Below, piece after piece: positions 37,543 to 46,688 of a stretch of DNA of 64,000 bases (position 1 is the first letter of the stretch; every line of letters starts with the position of its first letter). The DNA comes from Croceicoccus mobilis (GTDB lineage Bacteria; Pseudomonadota; Alphaproteobacteria; Sphingomonadales; Sphingomonadaceae), in NCBI RefSeq assembly GCF_001661965.1, contig NZ_LYWZ01000011.1, positions 204,436 to 268,435 on the forward strand, written 5' to 3'. Below the pieces are notes generated by a model. It worked only from the letters and a program-made list of their open reading frames with translations, did not search any database and was not told where the DNA came from. Position numbers and translations under genes: made by a program.

Positions 37543-37971
37543 ATGAACGAGACGATTACCCGCTTCGGCCACCCGGCAACTCTGGTCGCCGAATATGACC
37601 ACTGGGTGGCCTTGCTGCGTCCGGCCCAGCCGACATTGGGCTCGCTGGTGCTGGCCGCCAAGAGCGAGGCGACCGATTTCGGTGCGTTACCGGCCGCAGC
37701 GCACGCGGAACTGAAGCAGGTTACCTCGGCCATCGAAGCGGCGCTCAAGAGCTTCGTCGATTACACCAAGATCAATTATCTGATGCTGATGATGGTCGAC
37801 CCGCATGTCCATTTCCACGTCATCCCCCGCTACGAGGGAAAGCGTGAATTCGAGGGGCTGCAATTCCCCGATGCGGGCTGGCCGAAGCTGCCTGATCTCG
37901 GCACGGCAGTCACGCTTGACGACGAACGCGTCGCAGCCTTGACCGCCGCGCTAAAACCGCTTTTCGCCTGA
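37543..37971 (+). CDS. HIT family protein
   Basis: This 142-residue histidine-triad protein has the diagnostic HVHFHVIPRY (H-x-H-x-H) near residue 90. The family comprises nucleotide hydrolases and transferases that act on AMP-lysine, Ap4A or nucleotidyl sugars. I chose ATG 37543, with GGAAGG at nine bases, over ATG 37534, which overlaps the upstream stop as ATGA. Coupling to the phosphatidyltransferase suggests removal of a nucleotide by-product. It converges on the LicC-like gene. Confidence 0.85.
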   Translation: MNETITRFGHPATLVAEYDHWVALLRPAQPTLGSLVLAAKSEATDFGALPAAAHAELKQVTSAIEAALKSFVDYTKINYLMLMMVDPHVHFHVIPRYEGKREFEGLQFPDAGWPKLPDLGTAVTLDDERVAALTAALKPLFA

Positions 37972-37983
37972 ACGGGTCCGCGC

Positions 37984-38736
37984 TCAGTTCCAGGTATCGG
38001 TAAGCGCGGTCGCGGTTTCGATATCGGTCAGGAAATCGACCTCGGCCCAGTGCATTCCCTCGATCGAGCAGGTGCCGACCTTGCCGGTCGGGGCCAGCGT
38101 GTCGATAACCTTCAAATACCAGTGCTCGACCCCGTCGCGCTCGCGCATCTTGGTGCGCACGGCTTCGCGGAACAGTTCCGCGCCCTCGCCGCGAAAGGCG
38201 AGGAAGCCGATCGATTCGGAATTGGTCTCTTCCGCCGTCAGCGTCTTGCCGATGTGCAGCAGGCGGCCATCGGGTTCGCGCAGCACCTTCATGTCGTCAC
38301 TGTCATAGGCGGGTTTCACGTCGACCGTGACGGCGATGGGCCACGGTCCGTCGGGGCCGTCCTCGCCTGCCAGCACCTTTTTCACGATGTCCTCGGAAAT
38401 CAGCGTGTCGCCGTTGAGGATGAGGAAGTCGCCCTTCATCTCTTCGCGCACGATCCAGCAGGAGCCGAGGTTGTCGGCGACCTTGAAGAACGGGTTGAAG
38501 TGGCAGGTGATCTCCACCCGCGGATCGTTGATCTGCGAAATCGCGTGCTCGACCTCGTCGGTCTTGAAACCGGTGACGATGTCGATTTTCTTGACGCCAC
38601 CGCGGGCCAGCATCTCGATCTGCCATTCAATCAAAGTGCGGCCCGAAAAGTCGATAAGGCACTTGGGTCGCTCGGCGGTCAGCGGCAGCAGGCGGGATCC
38701 CTGGCCCGCGCTCAACAGGATTGCATGTTCGATCAT
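37984..38736 (-). CDS. LicC/IPCT-like sugar- or alcohol-phosphate nucleotidyltransferase
   Basis: The 250-residue NTP_transferase-fold enzyme has the signature AILLSAGQGSRLLPLTAERPK at its N-terminus, LNGDTLIS (metal-binding Asp) and HWAEVDFLTDIETA at the C-terminus. It looks closest to phosphocholine or inositol-phosphate cytidylyltransferases (LicC, IPCT) rather than to hexose-1-phosphate enzymes. ATG 38736 (MIEHAILLS) is preferred over one ten codons upstream. It most likely supplies the CDP-alcohol used by the adjacent phosphatidyltransferase. Confidence 0.75.
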   Translation of the reverse strand: MIEHAILLSAGQGSRLLPLTAERPKCLIDFSGRTLIEWQIEMLARGGVKKIDIVTGFKTDEVEHAISQINDPRVEITCHFNPFFKVADNLGSCWIVREEMKGDFLILNGDTLISEDIVKKVLAGEDGPDGPWPIAVTVDVKPAYDSDDMKVLREPDGRLLHIGKTLTAEETNSESIGFLAFRGEGAELFREAVRTKMRERDGVEHWYLKVIDTLAPTGKVGTCSIEGMHWAEVDFLTDIETATALTDTWN

Positions 38737-38862
38737 GGCGGCGCGCAATAGTGGCAAAGGGCGCAAACGGCAATTCCCGGCGTGTCGCCATCCGTCGCAT
38801 TACGGGGACACTGTGATCGTGCCCGCTTGCCTCCTGCGCATTCATCGGCCAATCAGCGCGCC

Positions 38863-40239
38863 ATGTCGCGCCGGCGCCCGAAACATAACGAAGACCGTTC
38901 CATGCTGGGCCGGATGCTTGCCAATCTTGGCTGGCTTCTGGGAGGCAAGGGATTCGGCGCGGTCTGTTCACTGGTCTATCTGGCGATCCTTACCCGCACC
39001 CTAGGGCTTAAGGACTTCGGCCACTTCTCGTTGATCTTTGGCACTTCGCAGGCGCTGATCGCGGTGGCGGGGTTCCAGACATGGCGCGTTGTCGTGCGTT
39101 TTGGCGCCGAACATGTGCATGACGGGCAGTGGGACAGGTTCGGCCGGCTTTCCATGCTGGCCGGCGTGCTCGACGTGGTGGGCGCGATGATCGGCTGCGG
39201 GATCGCCTATCTCGCCTTTTACCAGTTTGCCGACATGCTCGGCCTGAACAAAAGCCTCATCACCACGGCTTTCTGGTTCAATGTCGCCTCGCTCTGGGCC
39301 CTGCGCTCAGCGCCGACCGGGGTGGTCCGCGCGCTCGACCGATTCGACATGGCGATCTATGTCGAGGCGGTGGTACCATTGGGCCGCCTGCTGGCTGCGG
39401 TGGCGATATGGCTGACGGGGCCGAGCCTCGTGCGCTTCCTGATCGCATGGGCCGCGATCGATCTGCTCGAAGCCGCGCTTTACTGGATCCTCGCCCGTCG
39501 CCTCTGCCCCCAGGCGATACGGCTGTCACGGCTGAAAGATTTTACCGGCGCGCTGAAGGACAATCCCGGCGTGGTGAAATTCTTCATCGTCACCTTCCTG
39601 TCCTCCACGCTCGAGGCTGCCTATCGCAATGGCCCGCTGCTGGCTGTCGGCTATCTTCTCGGCACGCGCGCTGCGGGTCTGTATCGCCTGGCGCAGCAGC
39701 TGGCGCAGGGGCTGGCGAAATTCTCCACCCTGCTCGCCCGCGCCGCCTATGCCGAGATTTCGCGGGCGCGCGTCACATCCGCCATTCAGGATTTCAGGAA
39801 GCTCATCCGCCAGACAAGCGTGCTGGCCGGTGGCGGCAGCGCCATCGTGGTGCTGATCGTGGTGCTGGCGGGGCGCTGGCTGCTTGAACTGCTGGGCGGC
39901 GAACAGTTCTCCGGCGGCGAACCGATCCTGATCGCGCTGGTCGTGGGGGCAAGCTTCGAACTTGCAAGCGTCGCCTTCGAACCGGTGCTGCACTCTACCG
40001 GGAAGGCGAAATATTCGCTTGCCGCCCGGCTCGTCGCGGTCGGCGCCACGGCTGCGGGTATCCTCGCCTTTGTTCCGGTCGCAGGGGCGCAGGGCGCGGC
40101 ATGGGGCGTGGCGACCGGCGGCGCGGTGCTGTATTTCACCATGGGTCTTTTGACCTTCATCGTGCTGCGCCGGCTAACGCGAGAGGATCGCGCGGCGCGC
40201 GCGCAGGAACCCGCCGAACCGCCCCCCGCCGGCCCATAA
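38863..40239 (+). CDS. Polysaccharide-type flippase (MOP superfamily)
   Basis: This 458-residue membrane protein has about 12-14 helices and the pattern of the polysaccharide transporter family (MLGRMLANLGWLLGGKGFGAVCSLVYLAILTR at its start). It probably flips a lipid-linked oligosaccharide or similar polar lipid across the inner membrane. Start choice is uncertain: ATG 38863 (MSRRRPK) or ATG 38902 (MLGRML), the latter having GAAG about eight bases upstream. It is divergent from the LicC-like gene. Its place next to nucleotidyl- and phosphatidyltransferases suggests a surface-glycan or headgroup pathway. Confidence 0.8.
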   Translation: MSRRRPKHNEDRSMLGRMLANLGWLLGGKGFGAVCSLVYLAILTRTLGLKDFGHFSLIFGTSQALIAVAGFQTWRVVVRFGAEHVHDGQWDRFGRLSMLAGVLDVVGAMIGCGIAYLAFYQFADMLGLNKSLITTAFWFNVASLWALRSAPTGVVRALDRFDMAIYVEAVVPLGRLLAAVAIWLTGPSLVRFLIAWAAIDLLEAALYWILARRLCPQAIRLSRLKDFTGALKDNPGVVKFFIVTFLSSTLEAAYRNGPLLAVGYLLGTRAAGLYRLAQQLAQGLAKFSTLLARAAYAEISRARVTSAIQDFRKLIRQTSVLAGGGSAIVVLIVVLAGRWLLELLGGEQFSGGEPILIALVVGASFELASVAFEPVLHSTGKAKYSLAARLVAVGATAAGILAFVPVAGAQGAAWGVATGGAVLYFTMGLLTFIVLRRLTREDRAARAQEPAEPPPAGP

Positions 40240-40368
40240 GTCGGCCCGTGGCCGGACCGGTCGCATCCACAACTGGCAAAATTAGCAAGAATGGCAGCTT
40301 GTGCAGCGCGGCACGTTTGGCTAACCGGGGCCCCGACGATCTGTCTTTTGCAACCGAAAGAATTGCAC

Positions 40369-41154
40369 ATGGCCACCTTTACCCTCCCCAAGAACAGCAA
40401 GATCACCGGCAAGAGCAAGACTCACGCGTCGGAAACCGGCGGGAAGGTGAAGAAGTTCAAGGTCTATCGCTACGATCCGGATAGCGGCGAAAACCCGCGC
40501 TATGATACGTTCGAGATCGATCTCGACGCGTGCGGCCCGATGGTCCTCGACGCCATCATCAAGATGAAAAACGAAATGGACCCGACGCTTACTTTCCGGC
40601 GTTCGTGCCGTGAAGGCATCTGCGGGTCCTGCGCGATGAACATCAACGGCAAGAACGGCCTCGCCTGCACCACCGCGATCGAGGATTGCGGTTCGGGCGA
40701 AGTGCGCATAACGCCGCTGCCGCACATGGACGTGATCAAGGATCTCGTCCCCGACTTCACGCATTTCTACGCGCAATACGCCTCGATCCGTCCCTGGCTG
40801 CAGACCGTGACCCCGACTCCGTCGGGCAAGGAACGCCTGCAGTCGCCGGAAGAGCGTGGCAAGCTCGACGGCCTGTACGAGTGCATCCTTTGCGCCTGCT
40901 GCTCGACCGCGTGCCCCAGCTACTGGTGGAACTCGGACAAGTTCCTTGGCCCGGCCATCCTGCTGCAGGCCTATCGCTGGCTGGCCGACAGCCGCGATGA
41001 AATGACCGGTGAGCGTCTTGACGAGCTGGAAGATCCCTTCCGCCTCTATCGCTGCCACACCATCATGAACTGCGCGAATGTCTGCCCCAAGGGCCTCTCG
41101 CCCGCCAAGGCAATCGCCGAAATCAAGAAGATGGAAGCCGAGCGCCTCGTCTGA
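40369..41154 (+). CDS. sdhB: Succinate dehydrogenase iron-sulfur subunit
   Basis: SdhB carries the [2Fe-2S], [4Fe-4S] and [3Fe-4S] clusters of complex [24 protein letters not shown], then [16 protein letters not shown] and [15 protein letters not shown]. It is 261 aa. ATG 40369 follows GAAAG. The other subunits (sdhC, sdhD, sdhA) are not next to it: the upstream gene is a flippase, so sdhB stands apart with a 129-base leader of its own. Confidence 0.95.
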   Translation: MATFTLPKNSKITGKSKTHASETGGKVKKFKVYRYDPDSGENPRYDTFEIDLDACGPMVLDAIIKMKNEMDPTLTFRRSCREGICGSCAMNINGKNGLACTTAIEDCGSGEVRITPLPHMDVIKDLVPDFTHFYAQYASIRPWLQTVTPTPSGKERLQSPEERGKLDGLYECILCACCSTACPSYWWNSDKFLGPAILLQAYRWLADSRDEMTGERLDELEDPFRLYRCHTIMNCANVCPKGLSPAKAIAEIKKMEAERLV

Positions 41155-41177
41155 TCGACGCGGAACCTGCGGAACTG

Positions 41178-41621
41178 ATGGCGGTTGCGTTTCTGAATCC
41201 GGCTGATCAACGGCCGGGCTGGATGACTTGGACAATCGGCGCTGCCGACCATTTCGTCGGCTCGGTGCTCGGCAGGCTTTTCGTCCGTGCCGAAAGCGAC
41301 GGATGCGCGCGCGTCCGGTTGGAACCGCTGGAGCATCACCGTAACGTCAACGGCGTCTATCATGGCGGCGCGATCCTCAGCCTGATCGATAGCGCAATCT
41401 TTCCTGCCACCATGCTTTTGACGGGCAAGACGGATCTCAATGTCGCGACCATCGACCTGCAGACGCAATTCGTGGCGCCTGGCGATCTTGACCGCCCGCT
41501 CGATGCGCTGGTGACGCTGACCCGCGAAACCGGGCGGATGACCTTTACCCGCGGCGTGGTCGTGCAGGATGACGATGTCGTGGCCAGCTTTACCGCGCTG
41601 CAGCGCAAGATCGCGGGCTGA
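41178..41621 (+). CDS. PaaI-type hotdog thioesterase
   Basis: The 147-residue protein has the hotdog-fold active-site region NGVYHGGAILSLIDSA, with catalytic Asp in LID, and the strands FVAPGDLDRPLDALVTLTRETGRM. It probably hydrolyses acyl-CoA thioesters. It lies 23 nt after sdhB and 3 nt before zapE, so all three may be co-transcribed. Confidence 0.85.
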   Translation: MAVAFLNPADQRPGWMTWTIGAADHFVGSVLGRLFVRAESDGCARVRLEPLEHHRNVNGVYHGGAILSLIDSAIFPATMLLTGKTDLNVATIDLQTQFVAPGDLDRPLDALVTLTRETGRMTFTRGVVVQDDDVVASFTALQRKIAG

Positions 41622-41624
41622 CCG

Positions 41625-42740
41625 GTGTCGGGCCTTGTCGCCAGATATGACGCGCTGATCGCAGCAGGAGAGCTTCGCCGCGACCCCGAGCAGCGCGCTG
41701 CGATCCTGCGGCTTGCGCAGCTTCAGGACGAGCTTGAGGCTCCGCCGCCAAAGCAAGGCTTTTTTGCAAAGCTGAAGGGCGAGAAACCGCCTCGCCCGCG
41801 CGGCGTCTATATGTATGGCGATGTCGGTCGCGGCAAATCCATGATGATGGACCTGTTCCATGACACGCTGGAGATCGAGGCCAAGCGCCGCGTCCATTTC
41901 CACGAGTTCATGCTGGAGGTCGACCAGCGCATCCGCGAGGAGCGCAAGAAGGAAGCGGGTGACCCCATCGGCCCTGTCGCCAAACAGCTCGCCAGCGGTA
42001 TCCGCTGCCTGTGCTTTGACGAGATGGTGGTCAAGAATACCGCCGACGCCATGATCATGAGCCGCCTGTTCACCGCCTTGATCGAGGTGGAGGACGTGGT
42101 CGTCGTCACCACGTCGAACCGGCCGCCCAGCGATCTGTACAAGGACGGCATCAATCGCGGGCTGTTCATGCCCTTCATCCACCTGATCGAGGCGGAGCTG
42201 GACACGCTGACACTGAACGGCCCGACCGATTACCGCCTGCAGCGCCTTGGCGGCATGGATGTCTGGTACAGCCCCACTGGCGACGAGGCCACGGCCAAGG
42301 CGCGGCAGGCCTTTTTCCGCCTGACCGACTATCCGCCCGAAGATGCTGCCCATGTAACCGGATATGACCTTCCCGTCGGGGAATCGCGAACCCTGTGGGT
42401 TCCAAAGAGCCTGAAAGGCGTGGCCGTGTTTTCCTTCAAACGGCTGTGCGAACAGCCGCGCGGATCGTCCGATTTTCTTGCGATTGCACGGCATTACCAC
42501 ACGGTCATCGTGGTCGGCATCCCGATCATGGGCCCCGAAATGCGGAACGAGGCGCAGCGTTTCACCACACTCATCGACGCGCTTTACGAAAACGGCGTCA
42601 AGCTGGTCGCCACGGCCGATGCGGAGCCGGCCAACCTGTACCCCAGCGGCGATGGCGCGTTCGAGTTCGATCGCACCGTCAGCCGCCTGATGGAAATGCA
42701 GTCGGCTGACTATCTCGCGCGCGGACACGGGGAACAGTAG
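41625..42740 (+). CDS. zapE: Cell division ATPase ZapE
   Basis: ZapE (AFG1/LACE1 family) is an AAA-type ATPase that associates with the FtsZ ring in bacteria and with respiratory-complex quality control in mitochondria. Walker A is GDVGRGKS (residues 65-72), Walker B LCFDEM (about 128-133), and the sensor TTSNRPPSDLYKDGINR follows. The 371-residue product starts at GTG 41625. sdhB-zapE proximity is common in this group. Confidence 0.92.
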   Translation: MSGLVARYDALIAAGELRRDPEQRAAILRLAQLQDELEAPPPKQGFFAKLKGEKPPRPRGVYMYGDVGRGKSMMMDLFHDTLEIEAKRRVHFHEFMLEVDQRIREERKKEAGDPIGPVAKQLASGIRCLCFDEMVVKNTADAMIMSRLFTALIEVEDVVVVTTSNRPPSDLYKDGINRGLFMPFIHLIEAELDTLTLNGPTDYRLQRLGGMDVWYSPTGDEATAKARQAFFRLTDYPPEDAAHVTGYDLPVGESRTLWVPKSLKGVAVFSFKRLCEQPRGSSDFLAIARHYHTVIVVGIPIMGPEMRNEAQRFTTLIDALYENGVKLVATADAEPANLYPSGDGAFEFDRTVSRLMEMQSADYLARGHGEQ

Positions 42741-42861
42741 ACGCCAAGGTCACATATTTGTGCCTTCTTGAAGGACGCTCCAGACCTGCCATCTCTCCAT
42801 CGTTACCGGCGGCCCCGTGCCGATTGCAGGGCCGGACAACCCCGCCGAAGAGAGAGAACAC

Positions 42862-43557
42862 ATGCTTGAGATCCGTCCCTTTGACCAGCTGGGCAAGGCC
42901 AATCACGGTTGGCTGGACACCAGCTATCATTTCAGCTTTTCCAATTACCACGATCCCGCCCGGATGGGCTGGGGCCGTCTGCGCGTATGGAACGACGACT
43001 GGATCCAGGCCCGCAGCGGCTTCCCCCCGCATCCGCACCAGAACATGGAGATCGTGACCTTCGTGCGCAGCGGCGCCATCAGCCACCGCGATTCGCTGGG
43101 CAATGAAGGGCGCACGGCGGCAGGCGACGTGCAGGTGATGAGCGCGGGCACCGGCATTACCCATGCCGAATATAACCTAGAATCCGAAGACACGACCTTG
43201 TTCCAGATCTGGATCCTGCCAGATCAGGCCGGCGAAGCGCCCGGCTGGGGCCAGCGCGAATTCCCGCGCGGCGACCGGGCGGGCAGCTGGGTCACGGTTG
43301 CCAGCGGCAATCCGACGGGCGAGGCCCTGCCCCTGCGCGCCGATGCGCGGGTTCTGGCCGCGACAGTGAAGGCGGGCGACACGATCACCTTGCCGCTCGA
43401 TCCCGCGCGCCATTATTACACCGTGCCGGTCGGCGGTTCGGTGAAGGCCAATGGCAAGACCGCCAATGGCCGCGACGGCATCGCGGTGACAGGGGAAGAC
43501 AGCCTGACCATCACCGCAAAGGATGATGTCGAGCTGCTGCTCGTCGATACGCGCTAG
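42862..43557 (+). CDS. Pirin family protein
   Basis: This bicupin (231 aa) has the pirin metal site HPHQNMEIVTFV (His, His and Glu) and MSAGTGITHAEYN (His). Bacterial pirins include quercetinases and redox-sensing regulators; the role here is unknown. ATG 42862 is preceded by GAGAGAGAA. The stop overlaps the convergent decarboxylase stop, leaving no room for a terminator. Confidence 0.88.
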   Translation: MLEIRPFDQLGKANHGWLDTSYHFSFSNYHDPARMGWGRLRVWNDDWIQARSGFPPHPHQNMEIVTFVRSGAISHRDSLGNEGRTAAGDVQVMSAGTGITHAEYNLESEDTTLFQIWILPDQAGEAPGWGQREFPRGDRAGSWVTVASGNPTGEALPLRADARVLAATVKAGDTITLPLDPARHYYTVPVGGSVKANGKTANGRDGIAVTGEDSLTITAKDDVELLLVDTR

Positions 43558-44777
43558 ACCAGAAGCTCTCGCGCCGGGCCATGGCCCAGGAAAGCTGCGG
43601 GGCTCGCGCTTGCGCCATAGGCTCCCGCGCAGAACACAGCGACAAGGTCGCCCACCCGGATTTCGGGTAGGGTGACCTTGTTCGCGAGGATGTCCAGCGG
43701 CGTGCACAGCCGTCCGACGACCGTCTGCTCCTGATTGATCGCGGGTTCACCGAACCGGTTGGCCACCGCCACCGGATAATTGCGCCGCACGACCGTGCCG
43801 AAATTGCCCGATGCCGCCAGCTGGTGATGCAATCCGCCATCGGTGACGACAAATATCTCGCCATGGCTTTCTTTCACATCGAGCACGCGGGTCAGATAGA
43901 CCCCCGCCTCCCCCACGAGATAGCGCCCCAATTCAATGGCGAATTGCGTATCGGCCAGCCTGTCGGGCATCGACGCGAGCGCATCGCCCAGCGCCGCGCC
44001 GACTGCGGTCAGGTCAAGCGGCGTATCGCTTGGGAAATAGGGAATGCCAAAACCGCCGCCCAGATTGCAGTGCGGCACATCCACGCCCGCCGCCTCCGCC
44101 AGTTCGGCGGCCAGCGCCAGCGTTGCCGCCTGCGTCGCGATCACGGCTTCGGCATCGAGAGCCTGGCTGCCCGCATAGATGTGAAACCCGCGCCAAACGG
44201 CCCCGCTCGCCACGATTTCGCGCGCCAGATCGGGGACGAGCGCGGCGTCGATGCCGAATGGCTTGGCGCCGCCGCCCATCTTCATGCCCGATCCCTTTAT
44301 GTCGAAGCTGGGGTTAACCCGGATCGCCAGTCGGGGCACGGTGCCAAGGCTTTCGCCGATGGCCAGCGCGCGGCGGATTTCTGCCGCTGATTCCGTGTTG
44401 AGCGTCACGCCGGTACGGATTGCAGCTTCGATCTCGCCATCGTCCTTGCCCGGCCCGGCAAAGCTGATCCGGTCCGCATCCATCCCGGCCTCAAGCGCCA
44501 ATGCCAATTCGCCGCCCGATGCGATGTCGAAGCCATCGACAAGCTCCGCCATATATCGCAGCAGTGCCGGGTGGGGATTGGCTTTCATCGCATAATGCAT
44601 GGCCAAGCGGCCGGGCATGGCCTCGCGCAGCGATGCGACGCGGGCTGCGAGCATGGCGCGATCATAGGCGAAGACCGGCGTGCCTTCACGAGCCAGATCG
44701 CTGGCAGTGCACCCACCGATCAGCAATTCGCCATTGCTGCCGGCAAAACCTGCCGGAATGGGGCCCATCGGTTTCAT
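43554..44777 (-). CDS. PLP-dependent decarboxylase, exosortase A system-associated
   Basis: The 407-residue fold-type III PLP enzyme resembles diaminopimelate/ornithine decarboxylases: Lys65 in HYAMKANPHPALL binds PLP, GGGFGIPYFP binds the phosphate, and VGRLCTPLDIL contributes the active-site Cys. Sequence and pairing with an AMP ligase and a separate acyl carrier protein match the group I know as 'pyridoxal-dependent decarboxylase, exosortase A system-associated'. It overlaps the ligase stop as ATGA. The product may be an amine or amino acid loaded on the carrier protein; this is inference. Confidence 0.8.
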   Translation of the reverse strand: MKPMGPIPAGFAGSNGELLIGGCTASDLAREGTPVFAYDRAMLAARVASLREAMPGRLAMHYAMKANPHPALLRYMAELVDGFDIASGGELALALEAGMDADRISFAGPGKDDGEIEAAIRTGVTLNTESAAEIRRALAIGESLGTVPRLAIRVNPSFDIKGSGMKMGGGAKPFGIDAALVPDLAREIVASGAVWRGFHIYAGSQALDAEAVIATQAATLALAAELAEAAGVDVPHCNLGGGFGIPYFPSDTPLDLTAVGAALGDALASMPDRLADTQFAIELGRYLVGEAGVYLTRVLDVKESHGEIFVVTDGGLHHQLAASGNFGTVVRRNYPVAVANRFGEPAINQEQTVVGRLCTPLDILANKVTLPEIRVGDLVAVFCAGAYGASASPAAFLGHGPARELLV

Positions 44778-46312
44778 TGCGCAACCTCCAGTTCCTGTTT
44801 CAGGCCAGCGCGATCCAGCTTGCCCGTCGCGCCGCGTGGCAGTTCGTCACGCCAATGGATGGTCTGCGGCAGCATATAGGCGGGAAGCTCCTTACGCAGG
44901 GCGGCGGCCAGTTGCTTGGTCACATCGCCCGTCGCATCCGGCGCCGCTCGCGCGATCAGGTGGACCGCCTGTCCCAGCCTCTCATCCGGCAAACCCAGTG
45001 CCACGCATTCTGCGACAATGCCGGTGGCGATGGCCGCATCCTCGATCTCCTGCGGGCTGACGCGCTGGCCCAGCACCTTTATCATCGCGTCGCGCCTGCC
45101 CACGAAATAGAGCAGGCCATCCGCATCGCGCATCACACGGTCGCCCGACCACACCGCCGTGCCCCCATATTCGGACCACGCGGGGGCGGGCCGAAACCGC
45201 TCTGCCGTGCGCTCCGGGTCCTGCCAGTAGCCCTGCGCCACGAACGGGCCTGCATGCACCAGCTCGCCCTCCTCGCCCGGTTTCGCTGGCTGTCCGGCAT
45301 CGTTCACGACCATGATCTCGACATATGGGACGGCCGTGCCGAATGACGTGGGGTGCGTGTCGATCAACGCCGGATCGAGGAAGGCGGATCGGAAGGCTTC
45401 GGTCAGGCCATACATGGCGAACAGGCGCGCATCGGGAAACGTCGCGCGCAGGCGGCGCACCAGCGGCTCTCCCAAGGCGCCTCCGGTATTGGTCAGGCGG
45501 CGCAGCGGGGCGATGGCGGCCTCGGGCCAGTCCTGCTCCAGCAATTGCACCCACAGCGGCGGGACGGCGGCCAGCGTGGTGATCTGCCTCGCCTCTACCG
45601 CCTTTACCACTTCGCGCGGCAGCAGATAGTCGATCGGCACCACGGCCCCGCCCGCATACCATGTCGATAGCAGCTGGTTCTGGCCGTAATCGAAAGCGAA
45701 GGGCAGGACGGCAAGAACGCGATCGTCAGGCTCCAGCCCCAGATATTCGGCAACGCTTTCGGCCCCCAGCCACATATTTGCATGTGACAGCATCACGCCC
45801 TTGGGCCTGCCGGTCGAACCGCTGGTGTAAAGGATCGCCGCCAGATCCTGTGGATCGGCATCCGAGGGAGCTAGCGGATCGCACTGCTCCGCTTCCTCCA
45901 GCACCTGCTTTTCATCGACGGAAAGGCATGAGGGCGGCACATCGCCATTGCCCAGCGCACCCAGCCTGCCCGAATTGGCGATCAGCGCCCGTGCCCCGCT
46001 GTCGGACAATATATGCGCCACCTGCGCGTGTTTCAGCACGGGGTTCACCGGCACATGCACGAATCCCGCTCTCGGCGCGGCAAGCGGAATCAGGCAGGTC
46101 AGCAGCCCCTTGCCTGCCCAGCTGGCGATACGCGCGCCTTTTTCCCAGCCATTCTCACGCCCCGCATTCACCAGCCATGCGGCCAGTTTCCCGGTCAACG
46201 CCTCCAGCGCGGCATAATCGAGGACCTCGCCCTTCAGCATTAGCGCGGGGGCATCGCCGCGCCCTTTCAGCGGCAGGTGATCGAGCGGTTCGGGGTGTGC
46301 CTGACGGGTCAT
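44774..46312 (-). CDS. AMP-forming acyl-CoA/amino-acid ligase, exosortase A system-associated
   Basis: This 512-residue ANL-superfamily adenylating enzyme has AILYTSGSTGRPKGVMLSHA (P-loop), MYGLTEAFRSAF, GDRVMRDADGLLYFVGRRD and the C-terminal catalytic Lys in PRGATGKLDR. In known exosortase-A loci this ligase is thought to charge the partner acyl carrier protein. ATG 46312 is preferred; an upstream ATG would extend into the divergent promoter. It is divergent from the carrier-protein gene with 78 bases between starts. Confidence 0.82.
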   Translation of the reverse strand: MTRQAHPEPLDHLPLKGRGDAPALMLKGEVLDYAALEALTGKLAAWLVNAGRENGWEKGARIASWAGKGLLTCLIPLAAPRAGFVHVPVNPVLKHAQVAHILSDSGARALIANSGRLGALGNGDVPPSCLSVDEKQVLEEAEQCDPLAPSDADPQDLAAILYTSGSTGRPKGVMLSHANMWLGAESVAEYLGLEPDDRVLAVLPFAFDYGQNQLLSTWYAGGAVVPIDYLLPREVVKAVEARQITTLAAVPPLWVQLLEQDWPEAAIAPLRRLTNTGGALGEPLVRRLRATFPDARLFAMYGLTEAFRSAFLDPALIDTHPTSFGTAVPYVEIMVVNDAGQPAKPGEEGELVHAGPFVAQGYWQDPERTAERFRPAPAWSEYGGTAVWSGDRVMRDADGLLYFVGRRDAMIKVLGQRVSPQEIEDAAIATGIVAECVALGLPDERLGQAVHLIARAAPDATGDVTKQLAAALRKELPAYMLPQTIHWRDELPRGATGKLDRAGLKQELEVAQ

Positions 46313-46390
46313 TGCCGGGGTGATACCATTCCTTGAAACATGCGCCACGCTTGCCAGTGCTTTTCGCAAAAGCTAAGGCCCGCCACCGTC
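46313..46390. promoter_or_regulatory. Divergent promoter between ligase and carrier-protein genes
   Basis: These 78 bases must contain the promoters for the minus-strand ligase-decarboxylase pair and the plus-strand carrier protein, so the three are likely co-regulated. No confident -10/-35 element was found. Confidence 0.4.
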
Positions 46391-46672
46391 ATGACCGAAA
46401 CGACACCGCCCGCCACCGAATCCTCCGACGCCAAGCTGCGCGCCATTCTTGTCGATGTCCTTGCATTGGACAAGGAACGCGTGGCCGGTTTCGATGCGGA
46501 TACCGAACTGTTCGGCGCTATCCCCGAACTCGATTCGCAGGCCGTCATGGGCCTTCTTACCGAGATCGAGGATCGCTTCGGCTTCATCATCGATGACGAT
46601 GACGTCGACGGCGATATGCTGGAGACCTATGGCGCGCTCCTCACCTTCGTGATGGCGCGCCGCCCGGATTAA
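46391..46672 (+). CDS. Acyl carrier protein, exosortase A system-associated
   Basis: The 93-residue carrier protein has the phosphopantetheine-attachment Ser49 in ELDSQAVMGLL, with the helix II and III acidic surface (EIEDRFGFIIDDDDVDG). The motif is LDSQ where fatty-acid ACP has DSL, as in dedicated carrier proteins. ATG 46391 is chosen over one 17 codons upstream. It is a presumed partner of the divergent ligase and decarboxylase. Confidence 0.85.
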   Translation: MTETTPPATESSDAKLRAILVDVLALDKERVAGFDADTELFGAIPELDSQAVMGLLTEIEDRFGFIIDDDDVDGDMLETYGALLTFVMARRPD

Positions 46673-46688
46673 GCGTTTCGGCAGGCAA

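Noticed and set aside
42741..42861. Regulator gene or operator between zapE and pirin
   Set aside because: Only 121 bases with a GAGAGAGAA ribosome-binding site; no open frame or convincing palindrome.
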